From Pirellulaceae bacterium (lineage in GTDB: Bacteria > Planctomycetota > Planctomycetia > Pirellulales > Pirellulaceae): DNA of 64,000 nt. The stretch covers positions 62,001 through 126,000 of the forward strand of contig JAHDXO010000009.1 in NCBI GenBank assembly GCA_023382975.1, given 5' to 3'. The notes under the pieces were generated by a model. That model had not been told where the DNA came from and did no database searches. It saw only the letters and a list, made by a program, of their open reading frames with translations. Positions 26,209-33,334 of the stretch are shown here, in pieces. Both the position numbers and the translations under genes were made by a program. Every line of letters starts with the position of its first letter. Position 1 is the first letter of the stretch.

Positions 26209-27386
26209 GGTCGGAGGTCCGTTGTGAGAGGAAGTGGCTGACGCTGTTCGGGTGACCTGAAGTAGCCGTGCTTCAGAAAACGCACGGTACATTCCTGGGC
26301 GGTGGGGTCGCTGATGATCTGGCGGTGAAAGACCGGCAGCACCAGGAAATCGCGGGCGCCGGGCAACCGGGTCTCGTCGACGGCCACGACAAAGTCGTCG
26401 TCGCCGTCGAGCAAGCGATTGATCCCTTCGCCATCGCTTTTGCCGCCGGCCAAGATCCCAAACTCGCATCGCGGAGTCGCCAAGGTGCGGCTGACGGTCT
26501 CCCACTCCTTGGCCAATTGAGCACTGCTCTTGCCCAGAACGGGCTCCAAGAATCCCGCGTTTCGAAACGCTTCGGCGAATCTTGCTCCGTTGTTTGGCGG
26601 CGTGAGCATCACGATGCGCCCCAGCCGCGGATCGGGCCGGCGGCCATTCTGGCCCGTATGGCAGTCGTGCAGATAGCGGCGAATGACAAGATTGCCCAGG
26701 CTGTGCGCCACGAAGTGGATCTTGGTCACCTCGGGATCCAAGTTGTCCACAACTCGCCCGAACGCTTCCGCGTGGCCGTCGATCCCGTCGCGCGTGCTGG
26801 CGTAGGAGACGTTCATCACCGTCCAGTCGCCCGTCTCGGAAAACGGGACTGGTTCCAGGTTGCCGATGCCCGGTGCCTGTCCTGGTTTCGACGCGTCGCG
26901 CAACGCTTCGACCATGGGCGCCATCGAGTGGCGTGACCGGATCAGGCCGTGCAGGACCAGCACGACGGTGCCGCGGATCGGTGGCAGTTCCAGTTGCTGC
27001 TTCAGTTCGTTCAGTCTGGCTCGACACTGCTCGAACGTGCCCCAGGCGCGGCGGTGGTTCCGGTCGTCCAAGAGCCGGCAGTGACCGGTGATCGATTGAC
27101 GCTGGATCCGCCAGTCGCGAAAGACCAATTCGTCGGTCCACGTCTGCATCCCGCCCATTGTCGGCGTCGCGATGTTCCACGGCGCCGAAGTATCGTCTTG
27201 CGTTAGTGGTTCCGCCTCGGCCGCCTCGATATGCCGAACACTCCAGAGCAGGCCGGTCGACAGCACAAGCAGCGCCCATGCCATCAACCGAAGCGGCTTC
27301 TTCGAAGATGGGGCCGGCTCTGAGTCACGGATGCTCGGCGCCAATCCCGGTTTCGGCGGCTGTCGTCGCCGGTCAGTGCGGTCCAC
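26205..27386 (-). CDS. Membrane-anchored alpha/beta hydrolase, lipase/PGAP1-like
   Basis: A 393-residue protein with a basic, proline-rich N-terminus, one signal-anchor helix (~35-52, LMAWALLVLSTGLLWSV) and an alpha/beta hydrolase domain. VVLVLHGLIRSRHSM carries the HG oxyanion motif and HFVAHSLGNLVIRRYL the nucleophile elbow with Ser in AHSLG. The late segments VMLTPPNNGARFA and DDDFVVAVDETRL follow. Relatives are lipases/esterases or PGAP1-like acyl hydrolases; the substrate is unknown. GTG at 27386 is chosen because GGAGGGA precedes it by 4 nt; an ATG at 27422 would overlap manC and lacks such a site. It lies 17 bp after manC, and its stop overlaps the ruvX start. Confidence 0.8.
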   Translation of the reverse strand: MDRTDRRRQPPKPGLAPSIRDSEPAPSSKKPLRLMAWALLVLSTGLLWSVRHIEAAEAEPLTQDDTSAPWNIATPTMGGMQTWTDELVFRDWRIQRQSITGHCRLLDDRNHRRAWGTFEQCRARLNELKQQLELPPIRGTVVLVLHGLIRSRHSMAPMVEALRDASKPGQAPGIGNLEPVPFSETGDWTVMNVSYASTRDGIDGHAEAFGRVVDNLDPEVTKIHFVAHSLGNLVIRRYLHDCHTGQNGRRPDPRLGRIVMLTPPNNGARFAEAFRNAGFLEPVLGKSSAQLAKEWETVSRTLATPRCEFGILAGGKSDGEGINRLLDGDDDFVVAVDETRLPGARDFLVLPVFHRQIISDPTAQECTVRFLKHGYFRSPEQRQPLPLTTDLRP

Positions 27387-27403
27387 GATTCCCTCCGCGT
27401 TTT

Positions 27404-28504
27404 CTACAGGTACTCTTCCCATCCTTGCTCCCTGATCAACTGGACCACCTGGCGAATCGCTTCCTCGTCGTTCTTGTTCGCGACCAGGGTAGCGTCCTCG
27501 GTGTGGACGATGATGCAATCGGTCATGCCCAGCGTCGCTACCAAGTGACGGTCGCTGCTGCGGATGATCGATCCGGTGGTGCGGATGCCCAGGTGGCGGC
27601 CGATGACGGTATTTCCCGCTTCGTCCGCGCCGTACAACCGTTCGAGCGACCGCCAGCTTCCCAAATCGTCCCAATCGAACGGCGCCTCGACGACCACGAC
27701 GTGTTCGTAGCGTTCGAGCACCGCGAAATCGATCGACTTGCCTCGGATCGCCGTGAATTCGCGGTCGAATGTCTCGCCGAATCGGTCGCTGCCGGCCGCC
27801 GCAGCAATCGCCGCGATGTGCTGATGCAGGTCGGGCTCGAACCGCCGGATCGCATCCAGAATCGTGGCGGCCCGCCAGACGAAGATCCCCGCATTCCAGT
27901 AGAAGTTGCCTGTCTCGATGTAGGTTCGAGCGACATCGGCCGACGGCTTTTCGCGGAACCGGTTGACGCGGAACACGGGCAAGTTCGGCTCGTCGCCATG
28001 CGCCTCCGCCAAATCCCTCACCGCCTCGCCTCGCTCGATATAGCCGAACGATTCCGCGGGATAGGTCGGGCGGATTCCAAACGTGACGATCCGTCGATCG
28101 TCCTGGCTGACGAGAGCCGCGGCCTGCGAAATGGCTTCCTGAAACCGGTCCTCCTGGCGAATCACATGGTCGGCCGGCATCACGGCCATGACCGCGTCGG
28201 GGTCGCTGGAAAGAAGCAACGCCGCGGCCAGCGCGATGCAGGGCGCGGTGTCGCGCTTGCATGGTTCGCCGAGGACCGCATGACGCGGCAACTGAGGCAA
28301 CTGCGCGGTAACCGCATCGGTCAGACTGCGGTTCGTCACAACGAGCACTCGTTCCGCCGGCACTAACCGGCCCAAGCGGTCGACGGTCTCCTGGATCATG
28401 GTCCGGCGTCCTGCCAAGTCCAGCAACTGCTTCGGCAGCGCGGTGCGACTGGCCGGCCAGAAACGCGTGCCGGCGCCGCCGGCCATGATGACTGCATGTA
28501 GCAT
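27404..28504 (-). CDS. manC: Mannose-1-phosphate guanylyltransferase
   Basis: This enzyme makes GDP-mannose from mannose-1-phosphate and GTP for surface polysaccharides. The 366-residue nucleotidyltransferase has the pyrophosphorylase signature VIMAGGAGTRFWPASRTALP (residues 5-24) with KQLLDLAG next to it. It also has VMPADHVI, TFGIRPTYPAESFGYIERG, FREKPSADVARTYIETGNFY, WNAGIFVW and FDWDDLGSWRSL. It lacks the C-terminal phosphomannose isomerase half of bifunctional ManC/ManA enzymes. AAAGGAG precedes the ATG at 28504. It is the third gene of the operon, 24 bp after mtaB and 17 bp before the lipase-like gene. Confidence 0.93.
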   Translation of the reverse strand: MLHAVIMAGGAGTRFWPASRTALPKQLLDLAGRRTMIQETVDRLGRLVPAERVLVVTNRSLTDAVTAQLPQLPRHAVLGEPCKRDTAPCIALAAALLLSSDPDAVMAVMPADHVIRQEDRFQEAISQAAALVSQDDRRIVTFGIRPTYPAESFGYIERGEAVRDLAEAHGDEPNLPVFRVNRFREKPSADVARTYIETGNFYWNAGIFVWRAATILDAIRRFEPDLHQHIAAIAAAAGSDRFGETFDREFTAIRGKSIDFAVLERYEHVVVVEAPFDWDDLGSWRSLERLYGADEAGNTVIGRHLGIRTTGSIIRSSDRHLVATLGMTDCIIVHTEDATLVANKNDEEAIRQVVQLIREQGWEEYL

Positions 28505-28528
28505 CTTGTTCGACTCCTTTCGCCGCGT

Positions 28529-29806
28529 TCAAATCGGCAAGGCGCGGATCCATTGCCCGTCGATCACTTGCTCGGCCTGCGCATCGACTAACCGGCCAAC
28601 CGGCGACTCGCCCGGCAACTCCACCGGCGCGTAGCGGCAGGACGTGCCCACGGCCTGCTGGCTCTGCGGATCCTTGGCGGTTTCGACGAGCACCCGCAAT
28701 GTCCGGCCCAGCAGACTGTGGAAGTAGCGGTCCCGCAACGTCTGCTCGATCTCGCCCAATCGCCGTCCACGCTCGGCGCGAACCGTCTTCGGAACCTGAT
28801 CCGGCATCTGGACGGCGGGAGTGCCGCGGCGGGCACTGAACGGGAAGACGTGGATCTTCGAGAATCCCACCTCTTGAACGACCCGGCACGTCTGCTCAAA
28901 GTCCGCGTCGGATTCGCCCGGAAACCCGACGATCACGTCCGTGGTGAATGCCGGACGGTCGAGCATCTCGGAAGCAAGGCCGCAGCGGTCCATGAACAGC
29001 CGGCTCGACCAACGCCGCCGCATCCTTCGCAAGACGGCATCGGAGCCGCTTTGCAGGCACACGTGCAAATGAGGACAGATCTTCTCGGGATGGGCGGCCA
29101 TGATGGCCAGCAATTCGCGCGTCACCTCGGTCGCTTCAATGCTCGACAGACGAATGCGAAAGTCGCCGTCGATTTCGGCGATTTGTTGGACCAGATGAGA
29201 CAGTCGCGTCCAGTCCGCTTTCGGCTTTCCCCAGTTCCAGTCCACGCCGTAGTGGCCCAAATGGACGCCGGTTAGGACAATCTCGCGATAGCCGTTGGCC
29301 ACCAGGCGTCGGACCTCGTCCAAGATCGACCCGACCGGTCGGCTGGTCAGTTGCGGCCGGACCTTGGGGATGATGCAGTAACTGCAACGCAACATGCAGC
29401 CGTCCTGGACCTTGACGTACGCTCGGCTGCGGTCGCCGAACCGCGAGATCCCCTCGGGGATGTCCGTCACGCCGAACCGCCCTAGCAGATCGGGCAGTTC
29501 CCGCTTGTCCGTCACCACCTCGACCACGCCGGGCAAAGCCGACACTTCATCGGGCGCCCGCGTGGCGTAACAGCCCATGACGACGATTCGCGTTCCGGGA
29601 TTGTCCCGAGCCAGCCGGCGAATCACCTGGCGGCTCTTCGAGTCCCCTTCGGACGTCACCGTACAGGTGTTGACGACGCACAGGTCAGCCGACTGGTCGG
29701 CTTCGGCGTCCCGAAATCCGATTCCGAGCAGGCCTTCGCGGACGTATTGGGTCTCGTATTGATTCACCTTGCAGCCCAAGGTGACGGTCTTCAATCTCGC
29801 AGTCAT
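28529..29806 (-). CDS. mtaB: tRNA (N6-threonylcarbamoyladenosine(37)-C2) methylthiotransferase MtaB
   Basis: A radical SAM enzyme that methylthiolates t6A37 in ANN-decoding tRNAs, including tRNA-Lys. The 425-residue protein has the N-terminal MTTase domain with its auxiliary-cluster cysteines Cys12 (TLGCKVNQYE), Cys48 (NTCTV) and Cys79 (VMGCYA). The radical SAM motif is CMLRCSYC (Cys137, 141, 144), and there is a C-terminal TRAM-like domain (~360-425). TLGCKVNQYE separates MtaB from MiaB (which has TxGCQMN) and RimO. The start at ATG 29806 has a weak ribosome binding site and lies 13 bp after the upstream stop, consistent with coupling in the operon. Confidence 0.93.
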   Translation of the reverse strand: MTARLKTVTLGCKVNQYETQYVREGLLGIGFRDAEADQSADLCVVNTCTVTSEGDSKSRQVIRRLARDNPGTRIVVMGCYATRAPDEVSALPGVVEVVTDKRELPDLLGRFGVTDIPEGISRFGDRSRAYVKVQDGCMLRCSYCIIPKVRPQLTSRPVGSILDEVRRLVANGYREIVLTGVHLGHYGVDWNWGKPKADWTRLSHLVQQIAEIDGDFRIRLSSIEATEVTRELLAIMAAHPEKICPHLHVCLQSGSDAVLRRMRRRWSSRLFMDRCGLASEMLDRPAFTTDVIVGFPGESDADFEQTCRVVQEVGFSKIHVFPFSARRGTPAVQMPDQVPKTVRAERGRRLGEIEQTLRDRYFHSLLGRTLRVLVETAKDPQSQQAVGTSCRYAPVELPGESPVGRLVDAQAEQVIDGQWIRALPI

Positions 29807-29819
29807 CTGGCGATTCCGT

Positions 29820-30686
29820 TTATTGGGTCAGTTGCGGTAACACGCCGCTGAGGAATTTGGCCAATCGATCCGATGCCTGCAAGGCCTGCTGCTGCAATTG
29901 CCACCAGTCTTTGACGGTCGAGGGCCGCTTGAGCAAAGCTCCCGTCGCCGCGCCCAACTTTGCCGCCCACGAAGTGTTCGAGATCAGCCGCTCGATGGCG
30001 ACCGGCATGCGGTCGTCCACCTCGTCCGTAATCACTCGTACCGACAGAAAGCGGACCTTGTGCTGCGCGCACGCCTGAGCCACGGCCAACGTTTCCATGT
30101 CCGCCGCCAAGGCATCGAATCGTTCGCCCAACTCTCGTCTGGCATCCGGCGTCCGAATCGGCTGCTGGACCGTCACCAAACGGCCAACGTGCAGATGTCG
30201 CGTGGCGGCAACCACCTGCGGATCCATGCGAAATCCCACCGCCAACTGATTCCCCTGCGGATCAGCCACTTGATCGGCCATCACAATATGGCCGCGGCGC
30301 AGTTCCGGTCGCAATGCAGCCGCGAACCCGGCGGAGACAAGCCAGGTTGGTTGATGCATGCCGATCAGGTCTTCCGCCGCTCGGCCAGACGCCTGCTGGC
30401 CTGGCCCCGTCTCGGCCACAACGACTCCCCGCTCCGCGATCCGCCCGGCATGTTCCACGAACGATACACAACGAGTCGTTACTCGGTCCTGGAGACGGCT
30501 GGCAAAATCCTCGGATTCCAGATTTGTCGCAAACAGCAACGCAATCTCGCAGGGCGGCAGAGGCTCGGTCGAGTCACTCTCTCGCACGGTCCCCGCGACC
30601 TGTTGGGTTGCCGACGCGACCGCATCGGCTACCCGTTGATAGGCGGCTTGGCGAATCATGTTACTTAACATGTGGCGGAGCAGCAT
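29820..30686 (-). CDS. Phosphorylase superfamily (MTA/SAH nucleosidase-like) protein
   Basis: A 288-residue protein of the purine nucleoside phosphorylase/uridine phosphorylase superfamily. It shows ERGVVVAETGPGQQASGRAA, PTWLVSAGFAAALRPELRRG, HIVMADQVADPQG and ADMETLAVAQACAQHKVRFL, with the substrate-binding Met-Glu pair followed by VRVITDEVDD. These match the MTA/SAH nucleosidase branch (Asp in place of the nucleoside phosphorylase Asn), but this form has a longer N-terminus (~45 residues) and C-terminal helix. The exact substrate is open; planctomycete relatives sit near hopanoid or tRNA genes. It is the first gene of the operon, with a good promoter 18 bp before its start and GAGGAA as ribosome binding site. 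Confidence 0.8.
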   Translation of the reverse strand: MLLRHMLSNMIRQAAYQRVADAVASATQQVAGTVRESDSTEPLPPCEIALLFATNLESEDFASRLQDRVTTRCVSFVEHAGRIAERGVVVAETGPGQQASGRAAEDLIGMHQPTWLVSAGFAAALRPELRRGHIVMADQVADPQGNQLAVGFRMDPQVVAATRHLHVGRLVTVQQPIRTPDARRELGERFDALAADMETLAVAQACAQHKVRFLSVRVITDEVDDRMPVAIERLISNTSWAAKLGAATGALLKRPSTVKDWWQLQQQALQASDRLAKFLSGVLPQLTQ

Positions 30687-30704
30687 TGTTGGTTCCTCGC
30701 CGTT

Positions 30705-30733
30705 AAATTAGGAGAATCGAGCAGGAATTGCAA
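30705..30733 (-). promoter_or_regulatory. Sigma-70-type promoter of the nucleosidase-mtaB-manC-lipase-ruvX operon
   Basis: On the minus strand, TTGCAA (-35, 30733-30728) and TAATTT (-10, 30710-30705) are 17 bp apart, giving a leader of roughly 10-15 nt before the ATG at 30686. Confidence 0.6.
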
Positions 30734-30814
30734 CGGGACAAAATGCCGCTGACGGGTGATAAGTTCAAGATTGGCAAGGATTTGCTCCGATGGACAGCCT
30801 CGGAGTTCTCATTG

Positions 30815-30843
30815 TTGACTAATTTGGTAATGTAGTGTAAGAT
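30815..30843 (+). promoter_or_regulatory. Sigma-70-type promoter of cysH
   Basis: TTGACT (30815-30820) and TAAGAT (30838-30843) are separated by exactly 17 bp, and the spacer is AT-rich. It is divergent from the operon promoter 80 bp away. Confidence 0.65.
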
Positions 30844-30863
30844 TCGAACGCTACAACGCTGAC

Positions 30864-30892
30864 AATCTCACCGTAGCTGATATCGTGAGATT
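30864..30892 (+). promoter_or_regulatory. Palindromic candidate operator upstream of cysH
   Basis: AATCTCAC (30864-30871) and GTGAGATT (30885-30892) are perfect inverted 8-mers with a 13-bp centre. They lie ~20 bp after the -10 box, inside the leader of the cysH-rrf2 transcript, which is a position suited to repression. The Rrf2-family regulator encoded downstream is the natural candidate ligand. An RNA hairpin role is the alternative. Confidence 0.5.
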
Positions 30893-30939
30893 TCAGACGC
30901 GAAATCCGACCGAGTACCTCCGAAAGGGAGTTCGAAACA

Positions 30940-31707
30940 GTGTCCGCAGTTGCCAAGATGCAGTTGCCATCCCAGATATCCCAATCCACCCAGTTGGAGC
31001 CGACCGACGAGTTGCTTGACGAATTGCAGCGAAAGAGCGACGAGTTCGAGACGGCCTCGCCCCAGGAGATCCTGCGGTGGGCCGTCGCCCGGTTTGCTCC
31101 GCGGTTCACGATGGCGACCGCCTTCGGGCCCGAGGGCATGGTGATTATCCACATGCTCGCCGAGTTCGCTCCGGAGACTCCGATCTTCAACTTGGACACG
31201 GGATACCAGTTCCAAGAGACGCTTGATTTACGGGACCGGGTGAAGCAGCGATATGGAATCGATGTCGAATTGAAGCGTCCGGACGTGACAGTCGAGCAGT
31301 ACGAGGCGTTGCATGGCGGGCCGTTGTACGACCGCGAGCCGCATCAATGCTGCTTCGATCGCAAGATTCGGGTGCTGCAAGCGGCGGCTCGAGGGATGCA
31401 TGCGTGGGCGAGCGGCATACGCCGCGACCAGAGCCCGGATCGCGCCCGAGCGTCCATTGTCGGATGGGACAAGAAATTCCAGTTGGTCAAAGTCAGTCCG
31501 CTGGCCAACTGGACGAAGAAAGACGTTTGGACGTTGATCACGGATCAGGACATCCCGTACAACCCGCTGCACGACCAGGGCTACACGAGCATCGGATGCC
31601 GTCCTTGCACTCGCGCCGTGCTGTTTGGTGAGGACGAGCGCGCGGGGCGTTGGAGCGGCTTTGCCAAGACCGAGTGCGGCCTACACACGCTGGACGAGAA
31701 GCCGTGA
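30940..31707 (+). CDS. cysH: Phosphoadenylyl-/adenylyl-sulfate reductase
   Basis: Assimilatory reductase that converts (P)APS to sulfite with thioredoxin. The 255-residue protein shows the PP-loop-derived ATAFGPEGMVIIHMLAEFAP, FNLDTGYQFQET and LPL-type SPLANWTKKDVW. It has the four [4Fe-4S] cysteines of the bacterial APS-reductase type (Cys137-Cys138 and Cys220-x2-Cys223) plus the catalytic ECGLH (Cys246). The cluster suggests APS rather than PAPS as substrate. The start is GTG at 30940 with AAAGGGAG upstream; an ATG at 30958 is less well placed. Its stop overlaps the start of the Rrf2 regulator, so the two are translated together. No cysN, cysD or sat gene is nearby. Confidence 0.93.
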   Translation: MSAVAKMQLPSQISQSTQLEPTDELLDELQRKSDEFETASPQEILRWAVARFAPRFTMATAFGPEGMVIIHMLAEFAPETPIFNLDTGYQFQETLDLRDRVKQRYGIDVELKRPDVTVEQYEALHGGPLYDREPHQCCFDRKIRVLQAAARGMHAWASGIRRDQSPDRARASIVGWDKKFQLVKVSPLANWTKKDVWTLITDQDIPYNPLHDQGYTSIGCRPCTRAVLFGEDERAGRWSGFAKTECGLHTLDEKP

Positions 31708-32132
31708 ATCTCTCTGCCCGGACCCAATACGCCTGTCACGCCGTTCTGGAGCTGGCGTTGCAATTCGAATCGGGCCAGCCCGTGCAATTGCGGAAAATCG
31801 CCGATTCGCACGCGATTCCCTCGCGTTTTCTCGTACAGATCCTCCAGCAACTGAGGGCCGCCGGACTGGTCGCCAGCGTCCGCGGCGCAGCGGGCGGCTA
31901 CCGCTTGGCCAAACCGCCCTGTGAGACATCGTTAGGCGAAGTGATCGCGCTGGTCGAGGGGGCGAATTCTACGCGGTCGGGCGGCGCGACGGCCGTTAGT
32001 CCCGTGGCCCGCGTCCTTCAGGACAAGTGGCGGGAGATCGCGACCACCGAGGCTCGCATGCTGGACTCCACCACCTTCGCCCAACTTGCCGAGCAGGTCC
32101 AGGACGCAACGGACCCGATGTATTACATCTAG
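31704..32132 (+). CDS. Rrf2 family transcriptional regulator, CymR-like
   Basis: A 142-residue winged-helix regulator. It has the Rrf2 pattern NLSARTQYACHAVLELALQF (helix 1), VQLRKIADSHAIPSRFLVQI (recognition HTH), LQQLRAAGLVASVRGAAGGY (wing) and RLAKPPCETSLGEVIALVEG. The three clustered cysteines of IscR/NsrR are absent, so it is unlikely to carry an Fe-S cluster. This is the CymR-type form that represses sulfur genes in response to cysteine metabolism in Firmicutes. GTG at 31704 overlaps the cysH stop (GTGA), which fixes the start. Control of cysH by this protein through the upstream palindrome is an inference from this context. Confidence 0.88.
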   Translation: MNLSARTQYACHAVLELALQFESGQPVQLRKIADSHAIPSRFLVQILQQLRAAGLVASVRGAAGGYRLAKPPCETSLGEVIALVEGANSTRSGGATAVSPVARVLQDKWREIATTEARMLDSTTFAQLAEQVQDATDPMYYI

Positions 32133-32322
32133 GCCGAATCCATCAGGTTCGCGACAAGGAGTGACCGCTCAGGCACCGCCCAGGCGGGCCTTCGACTCAA
32201 CCGCGTCAGACGACCGGACCAGCAGACGAACTCGCTGCCGCCAGCCACGCCTCGACCGTCGCATCATCGCCTCGCGTCCTGACTTGAACCAGCGACTGGT
32301 AACGCTGGCCATTGTGCCATTC

Positions 32323-32712
32323 TCAGTCCCAAAGAATGGCTACCGGATATTTAGCGACTTCTGGATCGTGAGTGACGAATTCAAAGCCGCCGCGTCGTGC
32401 CTGCGCAACCAGCAACCGGTCGAATGGATCGCGGTGATGTGCAGGTAATGTGGCCAAGTCGAGAATATCGGGCAACTCGATAGCCAGCAGGCGCAGGTGG
32501 TTGATCTGCTGCTGTTCACTAAGGATCGAACCGAGATCGTCGCGAAGCGCCAGTTTTCCAACCTGCAATTTGATTTGCAGTTCCCAAATACTCGCCAGAC
32601 TCAAGTACAGCTCATTGTCCGGGTCGGTGCATGCCGCACGTGCGTTGGCGGACAGTCGCGCGGGTTCGCCATCGAGCCAGATGAAAGCGTGGGTGTCAAG
32701 TAGCAGCTTCAC
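32323..32712 (-). CDS. vapC: PIN-domain toxin, VapC family
   Basis: A 129-residue PIN ribonuclease, the toxin of a type II toxin-antitoxin pair. The four acidic residues are present: Asp6 (LLLDTHAFIW), Glu44 (IWELQIK), Asp98 (DPFDRLLVAQA) and Asp116 (THDPEV). The DTHAFIWL start and the SLASIWELQIK helix place it in the PIN_Sll0205-like group. Start GTG at 32712 overlaps the antitoxin stop by four bases. Typical VapC proteins cleave tRNA or rRNA; the target here is unknown. The 190 bp between the rrf2 gene and vapC hold no gene. Confidence 0.9.
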   Translation of the reverse strand: MKLLLDTHAFIWLDGEPARLSANARAACTDPDNELYLSLASIWELQIKLQVGKLALRDDLGSILSEQQQINHLRLLAIELPDILDLATLPAHHRDPFDRLLVAQARRGGFEFVTHDPEVAKYPVAILWD

Positions 32713-32936
32713 GGGTCGTTGCCCAGCCAGAAGTCCTCCGGCAGCGGTGCATCAAAATCTTCGGCGACCGCCCACGCCCCGGCGTGGAGTCCGAGGACAC
32801 GCGGCGGAGCGGTCGCGTCAGCCGGCGTGACGCTGTGACGTTGCTGCAGCTCCTGCCGCACGATTCGCTCCAGCACTGCAAGGTCCGGGAGACTCAGCTC
32901 GTTGATCGCAGATTCGATTTCCAGTAAAGTGCTCAT
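32709..32936 (-). CDS. vapB: Antitoxin paired with VapC
   Basis: A 75-residue acidic protein immediately upstream of the PIN toxin and overlapping it by 4 bp. It starts with a predicted helix (LLEIESAINELSLPDLAVLE) and ends with an acidic, tryptophan-containing tail (GAWAVAEDFDAPLPEDFWLG) of the kind that occupies the toxin active-site groove. The helical part resembles DUF2281-type antitoxins paired with Sll0205-like PIN proteins. No clear ribbon-helix-helix or AbrB fold is visible, so the DNA-binding part of an autoregulated pair is uncertain. Confidence 0.78.
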   Translation of the reverse strand: MSTLLEIESAINELSLPDLAVLERIVRQELQQRHSVTPADATAPPRVLGLHAGAWAVAEDFDAPLPEDFWLGNDP

Positions 32937-33334
32937 GGCTGTAGTATGCCCTGCTGCGTCCCATTTGACAACAACGGTGGCAGAATGCTCTTGATTTAAC
33001 CGGCAGACAAGTCAAGGCCGCCGCTTCCTGGGAATCCTGTTCGAACGTTCGCGATGTTTGGTGTTGCAGACGCAGTCAACAAGATCTATCAGGTGTTCTG
33101 CGGCGTGAAGGGCGACGACCTACGTTTGACCGCCCCTGCAAAACCCGCTCAACAAATTGGTTCAACTTGGGGCATGGCGGGTAGAACATATCGTGCTGTC
33201 GGCCTAGAATCTGCCATGTGCGAGCCCTCAGAAATTACCCTCCTTGCCGCGTCGGACGCGGTCGGATTTCCTCTCATGACCGAAGGCCGATTTCGGATCG
33301 CGCCATGTTTTCTGGACGATGGAGCTAGTTGGTT
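32937..33334. other. Intergenic stretch between vapBC and glgX
   Basis: A 398-bp gap. An open frame of 94 codons (33054-33338) is present, but it has no ribosome binding site and no recognisable motif, and it runs into glgX; I do not call it. No terminator or RNA gene is evident. Confidence 0.5.

Noticed and set aside
31704..32132. IscR/NsrR-type Fe-S regulator
   Set aside because: The three clustered cysteines are missing; only two scattered Cys are present.
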